Shown here piece after piece: positions 27,201 to 39,770 of a stretch of 64,000 bases of DNA (its first letter is position 1; each line of letters opens with the position of its first letter). The notes beneath the pieces were generated by a model. The model saw only the letters and a list, made by a program, of their open reading frames with translations, had not been told where the DNA came from and did no database searches. A program made the translations under genes and the position numbers. The stretch is taken from the NCBI GenBank assembly GCA_013397075.1, contig VWZS01004365.1:628207-692206 (forward strand). Reading direction: 5' to 3'. This DNA is from Rhabdornis inornatus. Its lineage: Eukaryota; Chordata; Aves; Passeriformes; Rhabdornithidae.

Positions 27201-28664
27201 GACATAATAATAATATCCTAACATTCCAGTAGCTATATCTATGCAAACAAATCAACTGTGCTTAGACAAAGTTGAAGTCTAGCAGAAAACACACCAAAAC
27301 AGGCTGAAATGTGTAGGCTAGAATTGCAACTCTTCTCCCATTACATTTCATGTATGGTTGGCTCAAATTTTTAGTTTCAGGAAAGACAAGAATCAAGTGC
27401 CTCTTACCTCAGAAGGCTCACAAAAATTCTCTTCAGAAGGACATACTCTCATAAGACAAGAGTCTTCCCCATGCAATCAGGCTCCTTTCCCATGGTCTTG
27501 CCATTCAATCCTCAGCCAAGGTTCAGGAAGACTCACTTAGGTCAGAATTAACAAGACTATGCAAAAAGCATCACACATATAAGTAATGCAAATTTTGTTT
27601 CATAGAGAGTGGGATTCATCTCATTTACTGTGAGAGTTCTCCACTTGAGTAACTGAATTCCTTGCATGCCCATGGAGAGAAATAGATAGTCTAAAGAGTG
27701 ATTCATTTGACTTATATTTCTTAACTGTCTTGAGAGAAGATTAGTCATATTTTAAAACTAGTATTTCTTTACACTGATTAGAGAATATGAACTATATAAA
27801 CTATTCTTGGTTATGCAGATATCTGTGTCAAGGACCTCTAAAGTTAGAGTACAGAACTCTATTTAAAAAAATACAACAAACCAGAAAAATAGAACCCAAA
27901 ACAACAACCCTGCACCCCCAACAACCAGAAATAATGCCCCACTAATTTCCTTTGTTTATTCATAAATTAATTTCTGGTTTTTTTCATTTTGAAGTTTTGT
28001 TGGTAATATCTCTTTTATTTATTGCTAATTTAATGTCTCATGCAGTATGTTTTTTCATCACACATTTTAAATGTTTCTCCGCTCTAGATACAATCTTTGA
28101 GAGAACCGTTGTTGGACACGCTGGTAGACAAAACATAACTATCTCCTAGTCATCCCCATGTGCTGATCTTTAAACTTCCTTTCCTCTAAAAACAAAAGTT
28201 TTCATGGTTTTTCATTTTAAGGTGTTTGCATAAGCATTTGAAAGTATTGTGACCCAGCTTTGATAATAATTTTAAAGCAAAATTGCCCATTGATTTTATG
28301 AAAAATTGCTCCAAAAATTTTTAATTATTTGGCCCAGTGTAGATTAAGATGAACATCCTTGTTTGCAATTTTGTTTCTGAGATTCACTTCATTATTAATT
28401 CACTTAGTATTCATTGCAATTTTACTGAGTATAATTGTTTTGCTATTTATGTGGCTGTCGGAAGGATTTTTATAGGCCATTCATTATAATTAGACATACA
28501 TTAATAGACATTTAAAGCACGTTACCATTTTTAATAAAACTTGAAGATGGGGTCTACTAAAAAGAAAAAGGCCTAATAGTGAAATGTGAACACTTCATTT
28601 TAAGATACATGGCTTTTAGCCATGACATTCCTATAATGGGAGGTTTTTGAATATCTTTATTCAC

Positions 28665-28693
28665 CTGAATCCAGGACACTGACCTGGATTCAG
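28665..28693. repeat. Perfect 11-bp inverted repeat
   Basis: CTGAATCCAGG (28665-28675) and CCTGGATTCAG (28683-28693) are perfect complements around a 7-base loop. No run of T follows that would suggest a Pol III terminator, and nothing ties it to a known element. Confidence 0.7.
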
Positions 28694-31600
28694 TTAAGGA
28701 TGTACTGTCTAGTTATGTACCTCCAAAACTGAAGTACAGGGTTCCCTTGAAAGGTATTTAGTCATCCAGGGATTTCCAAGACATCAATAAGTAGGTCAGA
28801 TAATAACCTCATAATTCGAGAAAACTCCAGAAAACCAGTATTTCAAGTCAAAGAGGGGGAACTTTTTCCCAGGGGGACTTTTATGGCATGGTTTCCAGGT
28901 AAGAGACCATTTGTGGGAAGAATAGACATTATACCTATAAGGACAGGCTTGGTGATTATCCATCATCTATTGAATCTTTGGAAGCCTTGAAAGTTCTCAA
29001 ATAACTGCTGTCAGAAATAAAGTGCCTTTCATTAATGGAGTCAGTAAAGCTATCAACTACATTGCGCTTAGTTTTTTACTGTGCTATTCTGATTTATAGA
29101 GGAAAAATGTTAAACAGGTACGTTGCATTCAGTCTCTATTTCAGATGCACAAAGGCAAAGGAAAGGGTATTAAAACAGCACCACAGCAGTCCCCCTTTCT
29201 CTAAGCACACTATTTATGAATGTGAGGTAAATGAGTCTTTTCACTCTTCCATATAACATGAAATATTTGTGAAAGAAAGTTGAAGAATAGCCTTTCCAAA
29301 GGTGTCTTATAGGATGGTGGTTAGGAACCCTTGCAGGGATACAGGAAATGTCTTCCAGCCTCGGAATAAGGACGGAAGAGATCCTATATGTTCCTGGACC
29401 CAGTCTGAGGCTGTCCAGAATGGTCATTATCTTCTTCCAGTAGTTCTGTGAAGTTAATCCCATAACAGAATCTCCAGCCAACATTTTCAAAATTATATAA
29501 TGTCACAGTACCAGCCTTATTTTCTTACAAAGAGAGCATTTGCCAAAAAAGAAATTGTGATGTTTTAGCGCAAAGATAAAGCAACGGTGTAACACCACTT
29601 TCTTCTCTTTGCTTTTCGATTAAGGAACAGAAACAGACAGCCTTGTCATAAAAATACTCCTATTACTACCTATCTCAGAAACAATTTATTACTCCTCGAG
29701 GCTGAATGCCTTAAGCCAGAACTAAGACTGTGCACAGCATTGGAGCTGTATATGACATCTGTGTAATTTTTTTCTTTCTTGGTGTTATTTTGCAAAATAT
29801 CCCTATGAAGTCATTTAAAAGGTTTTTTGTCTGTGTTTTCCTGAGAGGGAAAGGGAGGAAATTCTGTGATGGGCTTTATCTTGAGACCCTATCAATCAAC
29901 TTATTCTGGGTCAGGCTCACTTTCTAAAAATCTTTCCATGTTTTAAATATGCTTTAAATGTTTTAAAGATGCTTAAAAATGTGAGACACTTTCCTGTCTC
30001 ACATCAATACTAGTTATAACTAGGAGGAACCTTGCAAAAAAACTCCACAGTATCTTCAAACAGGCCCAAAACATTTCAAAACTTCTTGCTGCATTTTAAC
30101 AGACTTCAATATGTTAAAATATAGACACAATAGAACATTGTGAGGAACATCTAGCAACATATGTAAATTTTATTTCATGTCTCAGTGCAGATTTGTATTT
30201 TGATCCAAATTTGTATTTAATGGTTTATTCTAAAACAAAGTAATTTTAATTACTACATAATTTTACCTGCTAGAAAAAAAAAAGGTGTTTAGGTACAGAA
30301 GAGTTGCACAACTCTTTGGTGTAACTTATGTTACATACAGATGAAAGCCAAAAGAAAAGACAGCAAGGAAAACACATGTTATAAAATTTAGACTTAGAAA
30401 ACTCTTTATCTTAAATTGTGTTTGCCAGGCAGGAAGTTCAAGTATCTCTCAATACAGTGTGAGGTGCCTTCAAATGACTTTCCAAGTAAATCTAGTATGG
30501 ACTAACTTACTTATATTATAATTAAGTTATTAGCTCATTCATGGAATGAAGAGGCATCTGAATACAGTACAGTTCAGAGCGTTAAACAAATTAGCCTCTA
30601 AAGACTTATAGTCCGAAGTGAAGACAAAGCTCAATTCAATTGGTCTTTAAAATTTTTTTTCCCTAAAAGCTAGAGATTTTATATGCCTATAGAAAGTAGA
30701 GAAATTAATAAAAAATCAGTCAATAAACTTTAATTCATAGCAATTAAGCAACTATCTCCTCATACATTTTACTTGCAAATTAAGAAAACCTAAAGAAAAA
30801 TCCCATTCCTACATATTATTGATTACCAGTTAGAAAATTCATTACTTTCTTGCTTTGTGTGCTTCAGCCAAGGAGTTCTGCCTTTTATTATTTTTATACT
30901 ATTATTTATTTTTATTATTATTGTTATTATTATTAGCCTTCTTTTCCACGCCTGTTTTTAAGAAAAGAAGAAGCATTTCCAGAACAACTAGATTGTTTTG
31001 TGACATGGGAGTCCTTGGGGATAGTTTCAGAGCACTACTGTAAGTAATCCTGTAGAACACACTTTCAAACAAACTACACTTCTACAAAGGATTTTTTTCC
31101 TGTTCCATGTTATGCACGTGAGGATCTATGTATTCAGGACAAGGAAAGGAAATTAATAAATGGAAGAAAGACAATAAACAAATGTAATGGTCTTTAATGG
31201 AACTCTTGTCTAAATGCTCTTTCTTTAAAAGTGATAATATGTAAGTTCAAGTCCTTATCCTAAGGTATGTCTTAGTCTAGACTGAAGCAAGAGACTCCAG
31301 GTCAGACACAGGGTGACTGAAAAAGTGCATTTTATTTATTCATATATCTTAATGGGAAATGTGCATTTGAAGAGACTAAATATCTCTGAAAGAGCCAATT
31401 ACTCTCAGCTTTTTAATTCTGGCAATACATTTGGAACATTTTCATTGTTCTAAGGGTTAAAAACCTCACCGTGACAATGATGAGCCTTATTACTCAGTCA
31501 AAGTAAATGGATCACCATATAACCTTTCAGAAATGTTCTTCCTTAAGCTATTAAAACATTCCATGCCCTTAGATGACAACAATTTCTCTGCCTTTTGAAA

Positions 31601-34033
31601 TTTCTTTTCTATCCTGCAGAGTTCATAGAGATATGCTTGGTTAAAATCAACTTATATAAAACTATGCACTGTAAATTCTGACACTTCTGTTTGAATCTCT
31701 TTTCAAACACTTGTCTTTGCTCACCATAATAGATGTCAGTTCTTCTGATGTAGTTCAAGCATGAGCTTCATATGAAGACTCAGCTATGTCTATTGCATTT
31801 CTGAAGCTACTACTCACTGAAGTTTTGTGCTGTTTGACATCAAAGATAGGCAAGAATCACCTGCTGAGTTCACATGCATGGAGCAAAACATCTTCAAATC
31901 ACTTGTGCTAGACAAAAGTTTTTCATATTAAGCTTTCACTATCATGTGGACTTAAAGACAAATGTAGTCCTTGTTAAAGTTGCAGCATAGTGTTATTAAA
32001 CTATGCATCTGGGACTCTTGATTTATAGAAGTTTTAAGCAAAAGATAATAATTTGGCTGATTTATTTTTTGGTATCGCTTGCTAAGCATTCTGTTGCACA
32101 AAAAAAAATTGTTTTTCATTCAATACACAGTGATTTAACTAAAAGGTAAAAACAATTTGAAAGTGTGATATTCTCTAGCTTAGACAAAAGCCACAGTGCT
32201 CTATTTTTTCAAACTTTAAGAGCTGACTTTTTTTATCAAATTGAAAACCAGAAAGGAGCAACATTTAAAACATATATTGTATATACAGAACATAAATTAA
32301 AAAAATTCCTATTCTAAAAAGTTTGCAACTCTGCTTTTTGTATAAGTTTAATCAAATAACATGCTGAAAAACAAATAGACTGTAGAATAAAAAATATTTA
32401 TAAAGGATCAAGAACTACTGTATAATGGATGTGAGTCTAATAGAGGCTAATCAGTGTAATAGCTATGACATAGTTTTTAATCACAATGACTCCAGTGATG
32501 ACTCTGTACGTAAACCAGATTCAACATGAATATGCATAGGAATTAGGTTTTGGAACAGTTGTGTATGAAAAGTGTTTATAATTAGCCTGCATTTAAATGT
32601 CACCAAGTGACTGCATTAAGCGCAAAGCAAAACACAACAGGGCGTGTGGCTGTTGTGAGATAATTGAATGCCTTGGGTGTGTCAGCTCAGTCAGCAGATG
32701 CGGAGATGTAGTTGCCAATTTTAGCAGACCGATGATTTTAGTATTATAGGGCCTCCAGTGTTTCTTATTCATTTAAGTGCCTTGAAATGAATTTAAAAGA
32801 AAAAGCGTTTTTCCCCTAGTATTGTTTTTCCATTTCTTTAGTATACAGATCCAAGGGAGACAGTGTGCCTAACACTTTCCAATCTCTGCTGTTGTTCCAT
32901 AACCTCAAGGTTAAAACCCTAGCAGGACAGATCATTAACTCACTCCTGACTATTTAAAATTTTGGTACCTAAATAAAATGCCCTCTTTGGCATTTTCAAT
33001 ATCAATATATTTCTTGTTTTAAATACATCTCATATTTATTGAAGGCTTAATGTCTTACAAATAGACAGTGTAGTTAGGCTGTACTAGGTGCTTATATATA
33101 CATGCAGATAGGTTCAGAGTATGCTTTTTATGTTTTATACATTCATAAGGAACTTTTAAGTCCTTTTAAGGACTCCGGTACTTGTTCCTGTGTCACAGGG
33201 CTCAGAGGTGTTCCCAAGTATCATCCATTCATCCAGGTTTTGTGCTAATGACATCATACAGTGAGATGCCAGCAGATGAACTTACCTTCCTTTCCATCTC
33301 TCCCGTTCTCAAGTCTTGTTTCCCACATAAAATAAATCCGTGCATGTTGGCTGGCAGGGAACCAAGTCTGCCCCAGCAATAACTGTGTAACACGTGAAAT
33401 GCTTCTAGAATATCCAAGATTTACCAAATACCAAATTACAAAAGCTTTAGAAAAGGCTGTTTCATTGTAGGATGGAATACACAAACACATGACAATCTGA
33501 CAGTAAAAGCCTCCTAGGCCTTACAGACCATAATATGACCTTAATATGCACAAATAAGGCTCCAAAGCTGGAACTATAAAATTTCTTGTGAAGAACAATT
33601 GTGCCAACACAGAGTAGGAAATCTGGTGCTAAGGTGGTTGAGACAGGATATGGGCTGCAGATTACATTGGTTTGCTTAAAACACAATCAGTGTCTTGCCT
33701 TTGTAGTTGTGGCTCCTTCAGATCTGTCAACATTAATTTAATATCCTACTCTTAACATGAATTGTGTTCAGTATGAGGCATTTCAGGATGTATTTGAGCC
33801 TGTGCTCAGATTTAATTAGAAATGAGAAATATAGCAGATGGAGAGAAATCATTGTTGCACAATTGGGCCATAATGCAAAGAAATTTCTCTAACAGTTGAC
33901 AGCTAAGAACTGCTCGATTAGCAAACCACAGCAAAAGAAAAATGATCTACAAATAAAATTAAAAAGCAGGATAACAGCTGCTCCAAAGCCTTTACAAAAG
34001 TCTCTTATGGAAACAAGGCAAAGACTAGCCATG
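28694..34033. other. AT-rich DNA, no gene recognised
   Basis: Open frames are at most 106 codons and unremarkable. An ATT-rich repeat lies near 30.9 kb. The part at 32560-32790 has a less AT-biased, complex sequence and may be conserved non-coding DNA. Confidence 0.55.
30883..30935. repeat. (ATT)n-rich low-complexity tract
   Basis: About 50 bases of imperfect TTA/ATT trinucleotides. The poly-leucine-like open frame across it is a by-product of the repeat. Confidence 0.8.
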
Positions 34034-34039
34034 ACACCA

Positions 34040-34116
34040 AATACCACCATAAGAATACTAAATTGCTGTGGTCCATTAGAATACTAGATTGCTGTGGTGG
34101 TATTACAATTTAGTAT
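34040..34116. repeat. 26-bp tandem duplication interleaved with two inverted repeats
   Basis: A 26-base unit starting CCATAAGAATACTAAATTGC is present twice in tandem (34047-34072 and 34073-34098), differing at two positions. Two perfect inverted repeats cross it: AATACCACCA (34040-34049) with TGGTGGTATT (34095-34104), and ATACTAAATTG (34055-34065) with CAATTTAGTAT (34106-34116). The order along the DNA is A, B, A', B', so the two stems are interleaved rather than nested. Confidence 0.8.
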
Positions 34117-35041
34117 CTGTGAAGCTGCTACAGAACTGACCCTTATATTTGGCTTTCCTGTCAGAGGAACTCAAAAGAGACATTCTGTTATCAAAGAAAA
34201 AAAATTAAAATTGAGTGTTCTGCTATTGGTTTTGCATGGTATAACTCTGATTTTCTCATATTTTACACAATAGAGACAAGTTTCTGTACACAGGAATAGT
34301 ATGCTGTCCAGACAAAAATATTTTGCCTTTAATGAGCTTTATACGCCCAGTCATCCTAACATCTGAGTACACAATGCACAGAAGAAGTGAGCAACACATT
34401 AAACTAAACTATCCACAAGAGGAAGCACAAAGCGCCAACAGCGGGCGGGTCAGCAATCCCTCATTTGTGAGGTATCAAAGGCTGTTGATAGATCTAATAA
34501 AATTACTCTGAACATCTGACCTTTGTCCATGGCCAGAAGGAATGCAGTTATACAATCGGGGAAGGGAAACCACTGGTGACAAAATGCAGTTTCAAATAAA
34601 CTATGCTTCTACTGGCAATTTTTCTTTATCCACTATCATGTAATACGCAGAGGGATACACAGTATGTACTTAGAACAGGAAATGAAAGTGAAAAAAATGG
34701 AAGCTAAAACTGACACTAACAATACCTAAATTGCTTAATGGAGATGCTGTGTACATACTCCCCCAGGCAACAGATCCTTGTAAGTGTTTAGAGCTCCTAA
34801 TTGTACCGTATGTCTTAATAAACAGCAGGTTACAGAAACTCCAGGTCAAATGTTAGACAACAGAAAGATTTTGCCTATAATTTATTCAAAAGTTGGATTG
34901 TATCATTGTACATTACTAGGAAATCAAACCTCAGAGTTATGAAGATAATTATACTGCCAAACATCTCTAAGTATGTGTTCACATGTGTATGTATTTGTAC
35001 AGAAATATATGTGTGTTTTTGCATGAATGTTTATGTTACAT

Positions 35042-35060
35042 TTATATATATATATGTATA
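35042..35060. repeat. (TA)n microsatellite, short
   Basis: A TA dinucleotide run with one TG interruption, inside a region rich in TATGT words. Confidence 0.7.
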
Positions 35061-36548
35061 AATTTGTAAAAAAATACATTAAGCTATTTGTTCTGGGGAC
35101 TAAAGGCATCACCAACAGACAGCAGCAAGCTTTTCGCATGTCTGTGTTCTATTCATTTGATAAATAGCAAAAGAATTTAGCACCCAAATATTTCTTTTTC
35201 AAGGAAAAGACTAGGAAATTTTATTAGATTATTTTACGTCAGACATAGTCTTTCTGCTCAAGTAGTTCTCTACCTAGCCTACTTCTCTGTTTCACTGGGT
35301 TAAATAACAGTCCTATAATCAGCCCAAGGATTTATCCTGCAAAGTGACTGTATCAGAGGATCCAACACAAGAATGAGAAGCTGTTTAAAATAATACAAGC
35401 TTCCTTTCTTGCAGACATGCAGGAAGGAAATTACATGGAGCAAAACTAAACGCCACAGCTCCCTTGGGTTTTCAGGGTGCTCTTCCACAGGTTTGCATAT
35501 TCCCGTGCTGCTCTGCTTGTGCCAGTTGTCTCTGGAAAAGCTGTGTCCACCTTGTCAGTGAAGTACTATTTTGATACTCTACTAGGTTTTTCTGAGAGAG
35601 AATCTTTTCACAGGCTTCAGAGCTCTCTGGATGCAAGAAACTTCACCACTGCCATAATCTAGATGCTCTGAGCACTTTGACAACTAGATATTGCAGGAAC
35701 CACTATAATTTCTGAGAATGCTGCCTCCACATTAGATCCAAGGATGCTGAAATTACTTTCTTTTAACTGAGTACCTTTCTGGCTATAATGTGAATTTATG
35801 ACGCCAAGCAATTCACACTAACATGTTAGGCAGATGGCTGAAACACACACATGGAAGTGTATGGGTGATGAAGGTAACTAGGTTTAAGACTGTTTCCAAA
35901 CTTGCTTTCCATTTCCATCCTATTAGGAAATATGAATAATCTTCATAAACATTTTGTAGTGTAACGCAGCTTAAAAAGCCAAAGGTGCCCTATAATAGTA
36001 GTAGAAAAGGAAGTAATGTTAAACCACAGATTCCATCCCTTCCACAATTTAAAAATGAAACAGAAACCTTCGAAGAAAAGCTCTTTTTTCAGTCCTCCTA
36101 AAATCTCTTGAAGTAAGATTAAGGAGACAGTTTATTAATTGGGGAAAAATACCTTCTTGAAATTGTATACATTTCATGATAGTCTTAAACCAAATGAAAT
36201 GTAGAGTTATTGTGGACCTATGGAAATTAATTAATTATTTAATTGCCATTGGTGGTTTCTACAGGAAATCTCTCTATGTCCAGACTGAAACCCAAAAAGC
36301 CAAATAGAACCAGCTAAAATTTGTGAACCCAAGGGAAAACATCCTTTTAAAGAAATCCTCCAACTCTGTCAAGGAGTGCTGCAGGAAATCTGTGTCTGTA
36401 CTTTTTGGAGGACTCAGATGGCCAACATATCCAATAGAGAGGAGCTGACAACACAATGCACCAGCCAAAAGTCCCTTGTCACAGCCAGACATTTTCTAAC
36501 TAGAAAAAAAACAAGTCGTTCTGCCCAATGGTTAAAACTCTCAAAGCC

Positions 36549-36569
36549 AAACAAACAAACAAACAAACA
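36549..36569. repeat. (AAAC)5 microsatellite
   Basis: Five uninterrupted tetranucleotide units. Confidence 0.8.
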
Positions 36570-37897
36570 GAGTTTTATATCTATAACCACTCAGATTGTA
36601 TGAGAATCTATAGAATACTCCTCTTTGAGGTTTTGGTCCACCCAAAACAAAACAATTTGTTGAAAAAATCCTTCATCTGAAAAAATTAGCAAACAATTAA
36701 CCAGGGACAATATGCATAATGAAAGATACAGATGTTATTTGTTCAAATATATCTGCTAAAATTGTAAGAAATCTTGTTATTCTTCTAAGTATACATTTTA
36801 ATTATGTTCAGAATGGCAAAAGAAACATGTAGTAAAATGAAAATTTTGAAAGAAAAAATACTTTAAAAATTACTATGAAAGGGAACTATGCCCCTTTTGA
36901 ACTATGCCCTTTCCCTGTGGAACTTTTAAGTGAAGCAAAATTTTTATTTAAACAGTTTTATTTAAAATTTGTTTACAGAAAAAGAAATGAAGGACAACCT
37001 GCACTGTTGTTTGGGAAGTGTGAGGGGGAGGGTGTTCCTCTTGCATGAGGAACAAAATCAAACATGGATGGTTTCTTTGAACAGCCACCATCTTTTTAAA
37101 GTAATGACTAAAATCTCTGAATACAAAGGAGAAAAAAAGGAAAGAAGACATTTGCAAACAAACATTGAAAAATGGATATTAAATTTGTTGCTGAGTCAAA
37201 AATTTCTCTTCCAGATTTTTTAGTATAATGATATGCAATCTTAAATCTTGTGAATACCATACTCATCCTACTTTGGCTATCTTGCCTTGGTTTTAATAGC
37301 AAACTTTAACTTAAAGTTCATAATCCCAAAAGAATTATTTTCCCCTACTCCAAACAAAATCATTCTGTCTATATTTGCTATCAAGCATTATTAACCAATA
37401 AGTCTTCACATAAAATCTTCCTCAACTACTGCACCACTGGTGTTTCTCTTCAAGGGCATTTAGATGTAGAAAGAAACCATGGGGTGCATGAGTGGAGAGG
37501 TTTGCCATAGTGATCTGTAAACTTCTATCACAATAGCCAATATATATTTAGAGTAGTCTTTTCATTAATTGCAACATTTGTCAAGAAGCTAAATCTTTTA
37601 AAACTAACTCTTGTCAATTTTTCTTGTTACTTATTATGAGAGGGAACCAAAAATTTATCATTAGACACCACTTATCATAAAATTCTCTAATATGAATCCT
37701 CCTGAGTATACAAGACCCAAAAGATCATAAAAAGGTCTTGGTTTGTTCATTTAAACTCAAATAAAAAACCAACTGTGGCCTGATTACATTCAATACAAAT
37801 ATATAAAATGAATGTACGATATAAATTATAAGAACTCAAATAAAATTTTTTGTATTTTCATCATAGATGGATATTAACATATACCATTAGACAAAGG

Positions 37898-37916
37898 TTA
37901 TATTATATTATATTAT
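37898..37916. repeat. (TTATA)n pentanucleotide run
   Basis: Nearly four perfect TTATA units. Confidence 0.75.
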
Positions 37917-39639
37917 CTCATTCTTTAATAAGACATCGTTGTCTACAGCATGAAGTCTATTTCTGTCTTTATCATATGCTGTGCATTCTGTCAATAAGCA
38001 GGAAAACGAAGTAAGTTTCCATCCCATTCTAGAATAAAAATAAAATTTTATGTATAGCTAAGAAGTTACTGGGAAAATTACCATGTAAAATATGTAGAAC
38101 TATTATGTACTGGAGCAGTGAGTGATCTTCCAATTGAAAATGATCATCCTGCCAAGTGTCACTAGACACCTTTTGCATTCCATTCTGGAACTCATTTGCA
38201 GTAACAGCACTACAAGATCATTTGGAAAGACAATTCTGCTTACAATATATTTTTTCAAGACTCACTTTAAACAAGGCAGATAACACCTTGCATAGAGATT
38301 GAAAACAGAATCCATCTTATGATTAAATCTGACATTTTCATTCTTTTGCATACCAGCCAGAATACTGAAATCAAATATTGGAGGAGATGTATCCATAGAC
38401 CCCATCTGAACAACTGCAAAACATCAAATCATATGGCATGCATTACATCCAAACAGTACTGGACCTAAGGACAAAGTACACAAGATACATTCAAAAATGA
38501 CAGAAAACAGATTTCCTCCTCATCTTTAGCTATGATTTCTATGATCACTTCTTTCATCATCCCATCACAGGGCAGAGTCATTGCCCTGCTCACCTTAATA
38601 TTTGTCATTGAAACGGAGGGAGACCCAAGTCATCCTGCCAAAGACCTTCTGACTGCCCTGAGATATGCCAAGGCCACAACTAAACCAGTGGCCTTTTCCC
38701 CAGCATTCACTCTTTTGAACAGTGGAATTGAATGCAGTCTATGATTTTGGATCTCTTCTCATAGCATGTTTCACCCATACTCAGCCTGGAAAACTCTTAT
38801 TTTTCCAGAACACAAGGAATGTTCACAACATGTTGGCTGCTGCACTTAAAATCCAGACATTTAATATACTCTCTAACAAACGTGGGAAATTAAGACAGCT
38901 GCATGCAAAGCATAACTTTCTTTCTATCAATTGAAAAGAGAGTTACAGACAGCTGGGGACATGTCCTTCAGGACAGAGTGGTCAGCATGGGGGAACAGCA
39001 TTTATCACACAGTGAGATGGTCACCACAAACCTTAGAGTGATGAAATATGAAATACATATGCTTCTCAAGGAATCCACTCACGGAACACAGACAGCAAAC
39101 CACGTTCACACACTTCCTATCTCAAAGACTGGCAAAGCAAAGAGAAATATTTCTGTAAAAATGTTGTGTCACACGTGCCATCTGTCAGCATCTTCTGGTG
39201 GGTCACAAAGAGGTCTAGTGGACTGCAATTTGAGTATTTTTGGGTTTCAACATATTGAACTACTTTCAAAAATAAGTTGGCACCCCTCCTGTGATGAGAT
39301 CTGTCTGCAAGGATATTTTCTCACTGTTTTTGAAAAAGTGAGCAAAACAAGAGAGGAAAAAAATCTTGAAAGCAGCCACACCAGAATGATCTGATATACT
39401 TTAGCCTGATGAGACCAGTACCACTAGGCCTCTCATAATGAAAATGAATACAAATTATAATTGACATTAGGCAGACACTTGGTTACAGCAACATACAGAC
39501 ACTGTCGTTACTGTACTCTGCAATTCCTTATAACTTAGGAGTTATTAAAAAATTATGCACCCTATAAAACAGTGTCTGAGCAATTCACAGTTCAGAATGT
39601 GTCCTATAACCACTACTCTCTCATGGGGAAATACACTGA

Positions 39640-39770
39640 TTTCTGGTGGGTTTTTTTTTTAGAAATAGGACATAAAGGAATTAAGTGACATGTTGAAAGC
39701 CACTTGAGCAATCTGAGGCATTATGGAAAATTGAACTCAAAGACTTTGAACCCCAGGCTCTATAAGAGAA
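39640..39770 (-). mobile_element. MIR-like SINE remnant, inverted
   Basis: On the + strand the segment reads GGAATTAAGTGACATGTTGA, then AAGCCACTTGAGCAATCTGAGGC, then AATTGAACTCAAAG and TTGAACCCCAGGCTCTATAAGAGAACC. This is the order of a reversed MIR: the complement of the CAAGTCACTTAA core, then the complement of the GGTTCAAATCC B-box and the tRNA-like head. Divergence is high. The + orientation and an unrelated origin are less likely, given the three ordered blocks. Confidence 0.5.

Larger units (their letters stand above)
16136..28664. other. Long AT-rich stretch without a supported gene
   Basis: About 12.5 kb with open frames of at most 116 codons and no recognisable domains, tRNA or rRNA. 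It contains a 12-bp tandem duplication at 16332-16355, a pyrimidine-rich segment at about 17080-17520 and a small GAAG/ATGA repeat near 24.26 kb. Two stretches (about 21940-22300 and 28240-28540) are rich in homeodomain-type TAATTA/ATTAG words and look like candidate conserved non-coding DNA. Confidence 0.55.
34117..39639. other. AT-rich DNA, no gene recognised
   Basis: No supported gene. It contains small simple repeats near 35.05, 36.56 and 37.91 kb. A cluster of three overlapping + strand frames at 38532-39394 includes the longest non-repetitive frame in the window (163 codons, 38903-39394), which I do not recognise. Confidence 0.5.

Noticed and set aside
30855..31043. Frame with a leucine-rich, membrane-like segment
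   Set aside because: The leucine run is the ATT/TTA low-complexity tract, not a real transmembrane helix.
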